The notes: generated by a model not told the origin, from the letters alone. Shown: positions 22,938-34,362, numbered from the stretch's first letter. The stretch: 64,000 nucleotides of DNA from Dryocosmus kuriphilus (GCA_038277395.1 CM076196.1:92070236-92134235); one strand, 5' to 3'. Translations and numbers: made by a program.

Positions 22938-23219
22938 ACACCCGAAAGATAGTAAAGAATACAGAAAGAGTGTTTCTTAATAGCCAGTGTACGATGTGCG
23001 AGAAATATGACGCGTGACCTACTTAGCTACTACCTAAAGTGTTCTAATAAAGAACGGATGTGAAAATCATTATGTGCAGACTCAGTCCTTTTTCCGAGGT
23101 AGATATCTCTTACCTCCACGATTATAAAAAGAAGGTTCATCGAGATGATTTTCACTCTTACCGGGCTCATCACACGACGACACTTGTCACACCGTTCTTG
23201 TTCTTGCGAATCGTGCTCT

Positions 23220-23345
23220 TGTCACACACATGTTCAAGTTCTTCAAGTCAAGTTCCAATACAAGTTCAAGTTCTTCAAAGTCAAGTTCAATTACAAGCTC
23301 AAATTCAATATACATCGAGTTCCAGTTTCGGTTCAAGGATGAGTT
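23220..23345. repeat. degenerate TTCAAG-type simple repeat
   Basis: Repeated TTCAAGTTC, CAAGTTCAAG and related hexamers form a low-complexity tract. The open frames over it (Ser/Gln/Val-rich) are by-products. Confidence 0.75.
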
Positions 23346-23439
23346 CAGTACCACGTTTGATGCCTAGGATCACCATTTACCATATTCTTATGAAGGACCC
23401 GCTGTTGCAGGCCTCTAAACGTCCATAACGTACACTCTT

Positions 23440-24110
23440 AGGTAAGATTCATAGATAACTATGTTATTATTCCTATCTCCTTCTACACTGTCTTCCTTCT
23501 CTCTGTGCTTTGTCTCCTTCCTCGTATACATGAGATGTGTTTCTGTTTCCAGAATACATCCAAGGAACCCAAGGAAAAACAATTCACGTCGTCAAATCCA
23601 ATTATAGAAATTCTTACTTATCCTCAATTAATGTAAAATCTTTCGAAGAGAGAATTTAAAAAAACAACTCTATATGCTATTTCAAGGACAGTTTATCACT
23701 AAATCATTTAGTCTTTTACCGTTCTCTTATACCAGAACCTTCAGTTCTGAAGATAAAACGGGTGAGTAAATAAATATAAATATATTCATCTGTTCGACCA
23801 TTTAGGACGTAACAGTACTGAAAAAAGTTTATATCAGAAAAGTTTTGGAACAGAATCAATAACTGACAATAATTCACTGCTCGTGCTCTATGCGGAAGTT
23901 GTTATTAGATAAATTCTCAAGGCCCGCAAACAGTGGGCTAAGATATTCAAACACGAATTCATCTCAAGGGCGACCCTGATTAGGGAGAACCAACAGTCAA
24001 GGAAGTAAATTATTAACTAATATTTAAAATTATATAATTATAATATAACGTACGTATCTGTGTTCCTAGAGAGGGCTATTTATTCTTTGGAACTTTTTTA
24101 GGGGTACATT
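23440..24110. other. unassigned AT-rich spacer
   Basis: I see no gene, repeat partner or structure here. Confidence 0.35.
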
Positions 24111-24114
24111 TTGT

Positions 24115-24530
24115 CCCCCAGTTATTCATCGGGCTTACGTATGCAGATGACGAGGTCATTAGGACAGAGTTTGCGAATAATTTCCAAAGAATATTGAGCA
24201 GGCTGAGTGATTAACCGAGTAGAATGGGCTTAAAGATGGACGAATGTTTTGTTTGAAAGAGGAAAAGATGAAACAGTTTTCTGTTCCGACGGGAGACTGG
24301 ACGGTGAAATAGTGAGGCATATGAAACAGGGTAGGAAGATTATATCCTATGTTAGAACAATTACTTTATATAAAAATGTGAAAAATAAAGCAGAAACGGA
24401 AACATATTTTTTTTTGCTTATTCTTACTGCGTTGTTTGAAAATGAGATTTGGGGTTTTCAAGAAAACGATAGGAGAAGAGTGAACACGGTCGCTGTCAGT
24501 CGCTGGCCTCAAAATGTATGCCACTAATAC
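24115..24530 (+). pseudogene. LINE reverse-transcriptase fragment
   Basis: The plus strand encodes LTYADDEVIRT, the YADD active-site box of non-LTR reverse transcriptases. It is followed by FQRILSRLSD, GLKMDECFV, and the downstream pattern DGEIVRHMKQGRKIISY, ENEIWGFQENDRRRVNTV. This order matches the C-terminal half of RTE-like and related LINE RT. Stops interrupt it (near 24213 and 24255), and the rest of the element is missing. Confidence 0.72.
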
Positions 24531-24539
24531 TTATAACAC

Positions 24540-25616
24540 ACCACACGTCACTATGGAACCCTTTTTCATTCACAAAGAAAAGGAATGTGTGAGCATTTGA
24601 CAGAAAACTCTGAAACATTAGATTTTCAAAACTTTCTTTGTAACAATTAATTCAACTATGTTTTTTTATTTATTACAATAATGCAGTTTATTTTTTATCG
24701 CTTTATGAATTAAGCCCATGTATAATGCTTTTAACAACACACCTAAACTGATCTACTAATGGATGACTTTGGCAACGCTTGATTTGTTCTGAAAATAGAA
24801 AGAATGTTCTATGAACGCGTTTTGCTCCTTAAAATTCTTGAGTAACTTGATAAAAAAAGTAATTTTGTAGCCAGACCCAATAAACGTATAGTTTTTCAAA
24901 CTCCAACAAAGTTGAGATTCAATTTTCCATTATTTTTGTTTCAATATTTCTATTTTCTTGTAAGAACGTCCATTCTCACAACTCAAGCTTGTGGACATAA
25001 ACCATCGAAAAAATCCGTTATGCAAACTTTCCAGTCTCGCTTGTTCTTTTTATCACCAAACCTCCGCTTCAGAACTGAGCACTGATCACGCAAAATCCTT
25101 CAATATGGACAATCACACTTTCCAGTCGACCTTAAGGTTCTTCTGCCATATACTTCACACTGACCCATTACGTTATTCACAGATTCAATTTTCTTTCCCA
25201 CTTTCAGCACGTTTTCTCCTCCAGCTAAACCAAAGTCCTATGAAGCAGAATTCCTCTATCAATTCCACCGCCTCCAATTTATTTTCCGCTCATACTCTAT
25301 ACATGTATTTTATTCCTGAAACATACCATCTCAGTCTTATTCACATATGCTGTTAGGTCTTTTACTCTGTCATATTATTCTGATGGTCTCATGATCAGAC
25401 AAAGAAAAGTTATAGCGAATCTTTTATAACCACATATTGCGTAATCATGTTGAATTATTATACATCGAAAGAAAATCTTTTTGCAGATTTCTTGAAAAAA
25501 TTACATATTGGAAACCAGTAAGAATCAGATGAGTATTTGATGTAAGAAAATGCTTCGGAAATAACATAAACTATGAGACAATTTGCTTTCCTTAAAAAAT
25601 TGTTGTATATTTTCAG
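24540..25616. other. unassigned; intron upstream of the channel exon
   Basis: A 121-codon open frame at 24991-25356 shows no recognisable domain. The last bases, TATATTTTCAG, form a good 3' splice site for the exon that follows. Confidence 0.45.
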
Positions 25617-25747
25617 GTGGAATCAGCTCGACGTGGGAATTGTAATATTGTCAGTGGTTGGAATTGTACTGGAGGAAGTCGAGTCCAAAGTTATTCCGAT
25701 CAATCCTACCATAATTCGAGTAATGCGAGTTTTACGCATAGCGAGAG
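25617..25747 (+). CDS. Ca-alpha1T: single exon of a T-type (Cav3) voltage-gated calcium channel alpha-1 subunit
   Basis: The exon encodes WNQLDVGIVILSVVGIV (S3 helix), a short loop EEVESKVIPINPTII, and RVMRVLRIAR with the regular Arg spacing of an S4 voltage sensor. INPTIIR-MRVLRIAR is characteristic of repeat IV of Cav3 channels, plasma-membrane Ca2+ channels with low activation voltage. The acceptor (TTTTCAG, AG at 25615-25616) and donor (GTTAGT from 25748) are good. The exon starts with the last base of an Arg-type codon and ends with the first base of the next Val codon, as expected if it is followed by VLKLLKMA. Neither neighbouring exon was found in the window, so both flanking introns are very large or this is an isolated copy. 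No internal stop; it is conserved, unlike everything around it. Confidence 0.85.
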
Positions 25748-26189
25748 GTTAGTTAGATGTTAGTTTTTGTATAACTCATTAAATAATAAAATGTTGTGTG
25801 ACTGAAAATGTTAGATGATATGGTTCTAAATCATAGTGAATAAACGTTGAGTGCTCACAGAATTTGATTTATTTAAGGAGAAGAACAGGTGAAATTTTGA
25901 CAACGATTAGCATCAGACGACAGGTTCTATAAATAGAGAAGTGAGAAGTTAGCGTTAAATAAGTACATGGATTATCTTTTAAATTAAAAAAAAAAATTCA
26001 TTTCAACATTTCCCTTAATCCGATGTACACGGTCATTATACAGTATCACTCAAGCCCGAAATATTTTATTTATTATCTGCGTGTAAAGTGGCTTACTTCC
26101 CGCACTTTTAACGTTCGGTAAGTGCAATATTATCACTTTATCTATTACCGCACTGCAGTAATCATTATTTCACTACTTTTAACATTGAG
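25748..26189. other. intron sequence after the channel exon
   Basis: AT-rich; nothing recognisable apart from the donor site. Confidence 0.4.
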
Positions 26190-26790
26190 TATAAAGAGAC
26201 AACTTGAAAACGTTACCATAATCATTTAAAATGATGGAGTTTAGTGAGAAGTAGGCGGTATTCGTGAAATTACCCAAATTGACGCGAAATTTAAAGACAT
26301 AATGAAACAGAGCAAGGTTTTAAAGAAAATGATCCAAAATGAGAGGAAAAAGGTATGAAACGGGGACTGTAGTTTAATGAAAAGTTGCACTGCAAAGTCG
26401 CAAAGCATTATGGAAGAGAAAAATGCATATTTTATAGATAGGTGAGTTTTTGCTAACTGTAAAAAATCTTCCTTACCTATCTATCGTCAGTCAAAACTTA
26501 TGTCTTTGCCAAATATTCCTTTTCCTCTTAAATAATACCGTGTAACTTTGCAGTTCAACTTTCCATTAAATTACAGACCGTATTTCATATTTTTCCACTC
26601 ATCTTTTATAATTGTGTTTAAAACCTTACTTTTCTTAATTGTAACTTTGAATTTCTCGACTGCTGCTGGGTAAGTTCACGTGGCGCCACCTGCTGTCCAC
26701 TAAACTCCCACATTGCGCGCCAACTGCTGCGAATGAGCTCGTGGCCCCAACGCACAACCAACAAACAAAGTATGTCTCTTTAAGCATTCA
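26190..26790. repeat. ~600-bp degenerate palindrome (foldback/MITE-like)
   Basis: The sequence folds on itself around about 26472. GATAGGTGAG pairs with CTTACCTATC at the centre. AGTTTAATGAAAAGTTGC-like, AAGGTTTTAAA-like and GGAGTTTAGTG-like blocks recur inverted outward to TAAACTCCC near 26701. Weaker pairing (AAAGAGACA and TGTCTCTTT) reaches 26195 and 26782. No coding capacity. Confidence 0.75.
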
Positions 26791-27079
26791 AAACTGTTCA
26801 AATTTATCAATAGTTTCCACAAGCAAAGAAAAATAAGAATTTACGTCATTCCATAATTTAAAATTCCATTTCAAGTTTCTGTCTATTAAAGCTCCTGATA
26901 TAAAATATAAAAAAAGAACAAAAAAGCAAAGCATTATTTTTCGAATTTATTTTTTTAATATTCTCCTATTTTTGCTACTTAGAGTTGGTTTAGTATCTTT
27001 TCGGAGGCTCTGCCCTCCAAATCTCCCGCCACTGCTACGCACTAGTAAAATAAAATAGTACGAACAATTAGTGTGGTTT
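26791..27079. other. unassigned spacer
   Basis: AT-rich sequence without recognisable features. Confidence 0.35.
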
Positions 27080-27124
27080 GGAAATTGCCAATGAGTGCGT
27101 TTGCCCACACTCATTGGCAATTCC
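27080..27124. repeat. hairpin-forming inverted repeat
   Basis: GGAAATTGCCAATGAGTG (27080-27097) and CACTCATTGGCAATTCC (27108-27124) pair over 17 bases with one bulged base and a 10-base loop. Confidence 0.8.
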
Positions 27125-27224
27125 CAACTTATCGCATTTATTGCTCAATATACTATTTAGAATTTTTCATTATTCACTTCACAAAGAAATTTAGTTAATT
27201 CATCAGAAATTATTTTTTTGTACA

Positions 27225-27410
27225 GAAATATTCAACTTTAACCTAATTATTTCCAATGGTTTCATGAATGAAATGGTGACGAATATCTATATGTTTCTTT
27301 CTGCCAAGATAAATTGGATCCTTTTCTAATTTTATCACCCCTTGATTATATTGTGTCCTAACTAGAGAACTCTGATCATAAAAAATCATAGATTAATTCC
27401 CAAAATAATG
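27225..27410 (-). pseudogene. Copia-type RNase H fragment
   Basis: On the minus strand, frames give FYDQSSLVRTQYNQG, VIKLEKDPIYLGRKKHIDI and RHHFIHETI. YNQG..KL.K.P..L.R.KHIDIR.HF.HE is the conserved end of the Ty1/Copia RNase H domain. Only about 50 codons remain. It is followed (leftward) by broken sequence compatible with the usual C-terminal tail. Confidence 0.72.
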
Positions 27411-28156
27411 GATATTAGGAAACAAGCACAGTGGTTGAAGTATTTGTTTTTAGCTTCAGAGCAGAAGGTCTTGGTGTAAGGGAAACAGTTTTCTGTGTCA
27501 AGTGAAATGGAGGAGAAAAGTCAATACATTTACTGATTAACTCGTTGGCTCGAATTGTGTGTGCATTACATTTAGTATATTTATTTTTGAAGGAGACGAC
27601 TCTCACTAAGAACTTGGTTTGTAAAGGGAAGGATTATAGGCAATGAGGGATGTCAGGTTTGAGGAGTGATTTTATTGTCAGATTACCTTGTAACAGTCAA
27701 ATTATGAAAATTTTAGAGATAGGGTTGTTTCCCTTTTCAGAATTTGTATATACGGTGGAGTGGAATTCCTTCCTTAGATATTTCACAGAATTTAAATAGA
27801 CTTAAGACAATTTATCGGACTCGAAAATGGACAAATGGACTTATGTGATAATTGGAGACCGCCTGAGAAACTTTGAGAACAAATCCGTACAGAGACTATC
27901 GGAAACTGGAGGTACTGTGTAAATCCGGACAGAGAAGTACCAATCGTACACTGATGCAATTGTGAGGCCGAAGTCAGATTCAACACTCCCCACACGCTGG
28001 CGGAGGGTACAAAGTGGCCTCCTTTTATACAGCTCGATGGTAATTCTGCTCTCTAGCCTTTTTCCAATGGTAGGGGTAAAGGATTGATGTCCCAAAATAA
28101 CAGTTTTTAATTTTTATTCAATGTTCCTACGTGTTAGAAGGGGTTGCGTTTTTTTA
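27411..28156. other. unassigned spacer
   Basis: Small minus-strand frames (27415-27606, 27841-28095) show no domain. Nothing else is seen. Confidence 0.3.
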
Positions 28157-28968
28157 CATTCTCATCTCAATGCGGAGGTATTAGTTTTATGTGAAATCTG
28201 ACTTTCGCGGATTTCATGGAATCTCGACGTTTTGTGACCCCCTGAATCCAAAAAAACATGTTTTACGTTGGTTGGTGTCTGTCGTTGTGATCGTTGTCGT
28301 TGTCCTCGTTGTAGCCTGTGAACAAAAGAACTTTCGAAAGACTAATCGAATTGGATTGCACTCTCGCACTCTTCTTTCCTTCTTTAAGGCCTAAAAAGGA
28401 AGAACAAGAACGTTAACCAACTGTTTTTGACCAATGGCTCTGGTTTTATCTATCATAAGTTCTTTCTTAAATATAAAATTTGCCCACTTCGTTTGCACAT
28501 TCTCATTACGCGCTTCGCGCGTGGCTCGCTTCACTCGTAAGATTGAGCGCGTCTAGGGCGCGCGTTCTGGTGGTCGTCGCGCTTCAAAAGAACTGTAAGT
28601 AAAAGTATTCAATACTTTACGTTTTCTAACAAATTTTCTCGCCAAGGTGGCGACAATCCCAGTCTGTCAAGTATGTAATTCTACAGAAGTGTGGCAAGCA
28701 AGGGCTAAATGTGGGTGGTTAACGAACTCGTCCTCTATTTTTGGTCCGTGAAGAAGTGTGCCAAAGCGCAGTCCAATCTTATGACCTTTTCAAAAGTTAT
28801 CGCGTTCACAGACGACGTGACGACGACAACGACGACAGTAGACAGACAAATACCGTCATAATACCCGTTTTTTCTCATTCAGGGGGTCTCAAAACGTGGA
28901 GACTTAATGAAAGCCGTGGGGCTCCAATTTTACGTAAGTCTAATAATACCTTCCCAGATGAGAATGTA
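28157..28968. mobile_element. non-autonomous inverted-repeat element (~0.8 kb)
   Basis: Arms 28157-28405 and 28730-28968 are inverted copies. Both tips read ACATTCTCATCT inward, and the arms share GACCCCCTGAAT, GTCGTTGTCGT-like and TGTGAAC-like blocks. The centre contains GC-rich ACGCGCTTCGCGCGT and no transposase. Superfamily and target duplication were not determined. Confidence 0.75.
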
Positions 28969-30489
28969 AAACTTGAATTTTTTAACCAAACTATATAAAA
29001 AATTAAATTTTTATAACTTTTTGAGGTCAACAGCTTTGTTTATTATCATTTTTTTCGTATCTTGCATAGTTTGGCGGGAAATTTGAATTTTTGATTTTTA
29101 ATAGAGTTTTCTCGATTAAAACACAAATCGTAAATTTTATCAAAAAATGGTTACAACAATATTTATAGATATTTTTTGAGATGAACAATTTTCCTGTAAC
29201 GTGGCAGTTTCGATTGCACGTTACTTAAATTTGTTCTGTGTTATATTATTATGTAAACAGCTCCTCTTTCCTTCGCGGAGGCCCACGCGAGAATAAATTC
29301 CAGACAGGAGTCAATTATTTTTAAGGTTTCCGTCGGTCTTATGTTGTTCTTACCTGGAAGACGTTTATATAGAATTGTTCAACTTTCTCTTGATCGAATC
29401 GAGAGTTCTATTTCATGGTCTTATGTTTTTGGTTTCTCTTTTTGTTTTACTTTGCCACGAACGAGTCGAGCCACCGGGCGAGTGGATTGTGAGTTGGAGC
29501 ATTTCACGAGGCCGTCAGTACCTCCATTTTGGATTTATTATAGGTTAGATCCTGTCCGACAGAATTGAATGGTCGTGCGCACGGGAAGCTCCTGTACAAC
29601 CGGGGCAGAGTAGAATGAGATTCCCGTCTCTGTATCGCCCGCGACCGTGTAATGTTCGAAAATGGTGGCAGTGGCGACACCTCCTGGACACCGAGGTAAC
29701 GGCCTTCTACATCTCAAGCATAGGACGTTTTACCACCATGGTGTACATAAGCGGAAAACGCGCAGCTGGTCTTGCGTAGGGAGACGTGTCGACGCGGTTA
29801 GCCGCCGAAAGCGTCGGTCGTGATGAGACACTTCTGTCTGGGCTCTCGGCGTGATACGACGCACTCTTCTGTGGGCGTAGTCAACCGTTTATCTTTTTCG
29901 CGAAATATCTGCTGTGCGGTTTACTTAAGTCTGTCCGTGTGGACGTTGGAACTACTGGTTTTCCAAGGTAAGACGGCCCGGTTCTCTGTGTTAAAAGGCG
30001 TAAGGGAGTGTTTGGCGGGCGTTTTGAGCCGACGCTCGTTATCTTAAATTCCCAAACGTCCCGAGACGGACTCGCCGAGTCAGGTTATTTTGCGGCTTCA
30101 CCGCAAAATGTGGAAACTAATATGTAAATTTTTGTAGTATTCTTTTTATTCTTTGTTCATTGTTACTTCTTAAAAAATGTATAAATCTGGGGGACTGACT
30201 TGTAATTTAATTGTGCCTTCGGGGTTACTTAACCCATCGTTTGTTAAGTCTTCTTGTTATTCTTTTACTTTTTAATATACCAATTATTTGACTCACGAAA
30301 TGAATAGCTCTGTTGTTTTATTCACGTAGAAAATGTTCTTTCTCTCTCTGTAGGTGTGAGTTCTTTTTTTAGTTAGACCCACGCCACTCTCCAAGCTATA
30401 GAGTTGAATTTCAGGGCATACTTTATTTTGTTAAAAAGTTTCTTATTTACATTTGTTTGGTAGCTTTAATTTGGCGGCCTTTTTCCTAC
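28969..30489. other. unassigned region
   Basis: Open frames at 29341-29568 and 29820-30047 show no domain. The block 29560-30100 is GC-rich, and TGGTGGCAGTGGCGAC near 29662 resembles the start of the internal region of some LTR elements, but no LTR pair was confirmed. Confidence 0.3.
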
Positions 30490-30660
30490 CATAGGGGAAG
30501 CGTCGTTAAAAATGCGCCCAACTAATGGTTTTTTTTTTTAGTTTGTAAATTTTGAGGGCAAGTGCCGTTAAAAATGGCGCCCAAATAATGTTTTTTTTCT
30601 AGTTTGTAAATTTTTTGGGCAAGCGCCGATAAAAATGGCGCCTAACAAATGGTAAATTTT
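30490..30660. repeat. three ~60-bp tandem repeats
   Basis: The unit, with GGGCAAGYGCCGTTAAAAATG, GCGCCCAAYTAATG, a T-run and TAGTTTGTAAATTTT, occurs three times with a few differences. Confidence 0.85.
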
Positions 30661-31049
30661 TAAGTGAGAATTTTGCTTTGATAAAGTGGAATTTTATAAT
30701 ATTGTGGAGAATACCGTCAGAGGTGGAATCCAAGTGTTGAAAACAATAGGAAAGGGAAGTTTTCCTTGCGTTTTTGATTACCTGATTTATCTATGATATT
30801 ATGCTATATTGGTATCTTTGATGATTTTTTTTGAGGCTGATTTTATTTTGTGATTTATGTTGTACAAATGATCTTATATACTAATTTTTATGAATCTATG
30901 CAATGTGTGATTTTATGTTGTGATATTATGCTATGCTTTTATTGATTGATTTCTTGATACACTGTTGCACTTTCTTTTACTGTGTTTTATTCTATATTTT
31001 GCAACATGGTGGTCTTGTGGTGCCTTTCGTAGAGGTGACGCACCAGATT

Positions 31050-31705
31050 TGGCGGTGAACGTTTTTTCGAGAGTCGATTGCTGGCCGAAAAGGAAATGCG
31101 AGATTTCGCGAATACTCGTGTGTGCTAGATTTCGCTCGGCACGAGTAGCTCACTTTTGTGCGGTTGTTGCACTCTGCACTGCCTGCATGCGACATATAAC
31201 GCAATACGCTTATCATTAATGACAGGTGGTAGAGCGGTGAAATTTTGATGATTGGTATTTTGGATTGTGCGCGTTTCAGGTTAAACCTAATTGCCAGTGA
31301 AATTTGTTTTCCGGTGTCCCCTGAAGTTTTATGTAATAACCGTGTCAGGTACTTTTCTTCTATCAAGTTTCTGTCGAAGTCACGGTTGGTGGTACCGCGG
31401 TAGTTCGTATGGGTGGAATTACGTATTGTGTGTTCAGTGAAGCAAACCGCGCGAAAATAGCGTAGGTAGCGTCCTATAAGGCGCCAAGGGTAATTTTTCG
31501 TGCCCTGGTCGAGAGTACGTTCCCCGACGTGGATCGATAGCAGTGAAGGAGACGTGGGAGCTCGGAGAAACTCGTGCGCGCTCGCTTCATTTCAGCGTGG
31601 AGAGCTCACTCTGAAACGTCCGTGGTACGGTACACTGCCTACTACCTACGCCAAGCGAAACGCCTATCACTAATGACAGGTCGTAGCGACACAAAATTTT
31701 CGTTG
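31050..31705. repeat. diverged direct repeat pair, ~180 bp each
   Basis: The block 31060-31235 and the block 31508-31700 share the order GAGAGT..., ACTCGTG, AGCTCACT, CACTGCCT, then CGCTTATCATTAATGACAG versus CGCCTATCACTAATGACAG. Spacing is about 455 bp. Identity unknown. Confidence 0.55.
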
Positions 31706-32040
31706 CCTTCAGGAAATAGTTACTCGTTTTAATATATTTTATGTATTTAGTTTTTTTTTGAGTAAGGTAATAGATCGAATTAACAAGGTTTTTGAGTATT
31801 GGTCATACGCTTTTATGAATCATAATCACGGAGGTGCTACAGGTGGTACTACGTTTTCTTTGTTCTGACAGGTCTGTCAAGTTAAGCTTACGGTTTTATA
31901 TGTGGTAACGAGTTCAAGTCTAGGAACTTGCGGGTTTGAGGGAAATTTCTTTATCGTCGAATTAAACCAGTGATACAAGTTAGTCTATTCCTTTTTAATA
32001 TAATTTTTAGGGGAAATCTAATTCGGCTTTTTTTTGGGTG

Positions 32041-32976
32041 GTTGTAGGAGGGAAAATCTTGCATAAGACACCCCAGTTTGGGTAGTGTCGGCTTCTTGCT
32101 GACTAAAACCCGTCCCCCTGGCGCTCAGACTAAGTCCATTGTGCCTTTTCGTTTATTTTCAACAGTTGGGCTACAGCTATCTACAACTGTTGTGTTCTTC
32201 ATTGCTGAGGGGCCGTCCCCATTAGGGCCGTCCACCATTTGCGATGAGTTAGATGAAGATTCCCCAGGGAGATCCTCATTTATTTTGTTTTCTGTGTTCG
32301 CCATATTGGGCTTCACATGAGAAGATGGGGATATAAAGGACTGCTCCCTGCAGAGCTCCGCTTACAGGGAGAGGGTCTGAATACTAAAGGATTCGACCTG
32401 GTATCCCTAAGTCTCCGTTTCGACACCTCCCTCAAATTCCGCCATGCCCGTCTCAACTGAGAGGGCAAACCAGAGCATTCAGAGATTTGGTAACCCTGGT
32501 GCCATTTAGCCCTCGACACGGTGATCACATCTTAGCTTGTGAGCATGAGAACTCGCGCCCTCGATATTCCAGGAGGCTTTGCCATTACCCCCTGGAAAGA
32601 TTGCTTCTTGGTCAGGGTCCCGCAGACCAGAAGCCCCCAGTTCCCCAGAGTAGCCGTATCTCGCGATACAGTCCCTCTGGTTCACCTACTTTAGGTTACT
32701 CCTCCGATTGGACCCCTAAGACTTCCCACCAACTACAAGATCATGCGATCTCCAGGGAGGGTAGTTCGACTTTAGGAACCTCGATTTTGTTTTTGCTGAA
32801 CAACAATCACGATTCGGGATAGTCATTGAAGGGACGGAGTGACGGAGGTTAGTTTAGGGTCCTGTTTCATTTCGCGATTAAGGGATATTTCCGAATTAGG
32901 GTAGAACTTCTCTTATATTCACCATTTTTTGCAAGGAAGAATAGACACGTGGGAATTATTGCCTTTTCTCTCTCCC
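32041..32976. other. unassigned region upstream of LTR element B
   Basis: A minus-strand frame (32125-32316) is hydrophilic and Ser/Asn-rich but not recognised. The stretch 32330-32830 is GC-richer than its surroundings and has no identified gene. The LTR of element B was not located here. Confidence 0.3.
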
Positions 32977-33046
32977 CTGCGATAGCTGAATTGGTTAAAG
33001 CACTTCTCATGAATAGAAGGGGTGTCGGTTCAAATCCGGCTCGCAG
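32977..33046 (+). tRNA. tRNA-like sequence, probable pseudogene or SINE head
   Basis: A 70-nt cloverleaf is plausible: acceptor CTGCGAT with CTCGCAG (6 of 7 pairs), D arm around TAGCTGAATTGG (A-box-like), anticodon stem CTTCT/AGAAG with loop CATGAAT, and T arm GTCGG-TTCAAAT-CCGGC including a B-box GGTTCAAATCC. Loop position 33 is A rather than the near-universal T. The formal anticodon TGA (Ser) lacks the long variable arm of Ser tRNAs. It is therefore more likely tRNA-derived than a working tRNA. Confidence 0.5.
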
Positions 33047-33063
33047 TAATATTTTTGGAACGT

Positions 33064-33090
33064 ATTTTTCAAGTATTACTTGAAAAAATT
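33064..33090. repeat. short perfect hairpin after the tRNA-like sequence
   Basis: TTTTTCAAGT and ACTTGAAAAA are perfect complements around an ATT loop. The T-run could also end a Pol III transcript. Confidence 0.7.
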
Positions 33091-33340
33091 ATAAATTTAA
33101 AAATTTTTTTAAATTTAACCTACATGAGTGTCGATGTAACAGATATCTGTTTAACTGATATTCCTCTGTAAGATTTAATAACTAGAAATAGAATCAATGC
33201 CGTAAAGGCCAAAAATAACTCAAGTATATATAGTAAAAACGGCACAAAAATACAAAATTCAATTATTTCTTAATATTGGGTTTTGTCAGAAGTCTAGTTT
33301 CTTTTGACTGTTGGTCCGGTTTTATTTAATTTTTTCCATT

Positions 33341-34350
33341 ATGGCAAAACCACAAGATTTCAGTTGGCTGATAGGCCTGGATACGAGTAGGATTCGGGGA
33401 ATGCTTAATGATCATGCGGTTAATAATCAAAGTTCAAGGGAGGGAATCCTAGATAGGGCAATGAGATACTTTGAAAGATTTTTGGGTACGGTGGAGTGGT
33501 CGGGAGTAGATGAGGATACCTCAAACCAAGTACCATTCCAACCAACCAGACGTAGAATTCCCCTTGATTCCTCAATTGCAAATGACATTAGTTTTCGCAA
33601 CGATTACGGAAGTCTTTCTCCGACAGTTAAAGGTAGTATATCCTTGCCCGTCATATCGGCCCTATGGTCCCCAATTGGGTGCGCTAGTACTTCAGTGCCC
33701 GATGAATCAGGAAGTATGATACACGTTCCTGTTTTTACCTCAACCGTGACCTCGGCAACCACTACATCCACAGCTAGTGTTTGCGGTACAGTTGATAATA
33801 GATCGAGAATCTTATCGATCCCACAAATAATTCCGCAGATCACAAATCGCGATTACGAATGGCCGGACACACTACCATCCTGAAACACCCAAACTATGGA
33901 AAACGCGAACTCTTTGCCAACGCGATTTAATTTTCAGTTATGACCTGAGGGACAGGGCGACAGAGTGGTCGGTTCAAGCTCAAATGGAATGCAACCTCCT
34001 CTCTCCTCAACGACATTTGGTAACAATGGTATTGCTTCAAAATTGCGGGTACACAGAGGGCGCTGAGACAAGGGGAGTCAGGTTTCCTTTAAACAGAACC
34101 CATATGTTTCAAGATATGGGGCAGTCAGCCTGTGGGTATGATTACCCACAGGCTGACACTCATCTGGCATCTACATTTCAGCCGGTTATGACAGGTCACC
34201 TTATAAGTAGGGAATTTCCGCAGAATTATCAGCAGGAAAATTTTCTAAATACAGGTCCTTTTGGGTGCATGCGGTCCCACAATCATCAGGGTCGCAATTT
34301 GAAGCTAGGAAAGGGACATATGCCGGCTTGCAGAATTTCGAATTGCATAG
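33341..34350 (+). pseudogene. Gag-like first ORF of element B, frameshifted
   Basis: The ATG at 33341 opens a 181-codon frame (to 33883) with a hydrophilic N-terminal helix region and a Ser/Thr-rich tail. A frameshift near 33868 is followed by LWKTRTLCQRDLIF and LRDRATEW, which resemble the end of a Gag capsid domain. The frame then decays. No zinc knuckle is seen in this ORF. Assignment as Gag is by position and weak pattern. Confidence 0.5.
34124..34157. repeat. perfect 15-bp hairpin within the Gag region of element B
   Basis: GTCAGCCTGTGGGTA (34124-34138), loop TGAT, and TACCCACAGGCTGAC (34143-34157) pair without mismatch. Confidence 0.9.
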
Positions 34351-34362
34351 GCCAACCCGTGG

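Noticed and set aside
22770..23060. Possible solo LTR beginning near GTTACGTCGTGACC
   Set aside because: No second copy, target duplication or clear ends could be found.
24991..25356. 121-codon plus-strand ORF just upstream of the channel exon
   Set aside because: No recognisable domain, low-complexity composition and no splice signals tying it to the exon; chance frame cannot be excluded.
29260..29670. Possible 5' LTR of element B, with AATTCCAG..CAGGAGTC resembling 63925-63950
   Set aside because: The similarity is short and not extended on either side, so an LTR pair is not supported.
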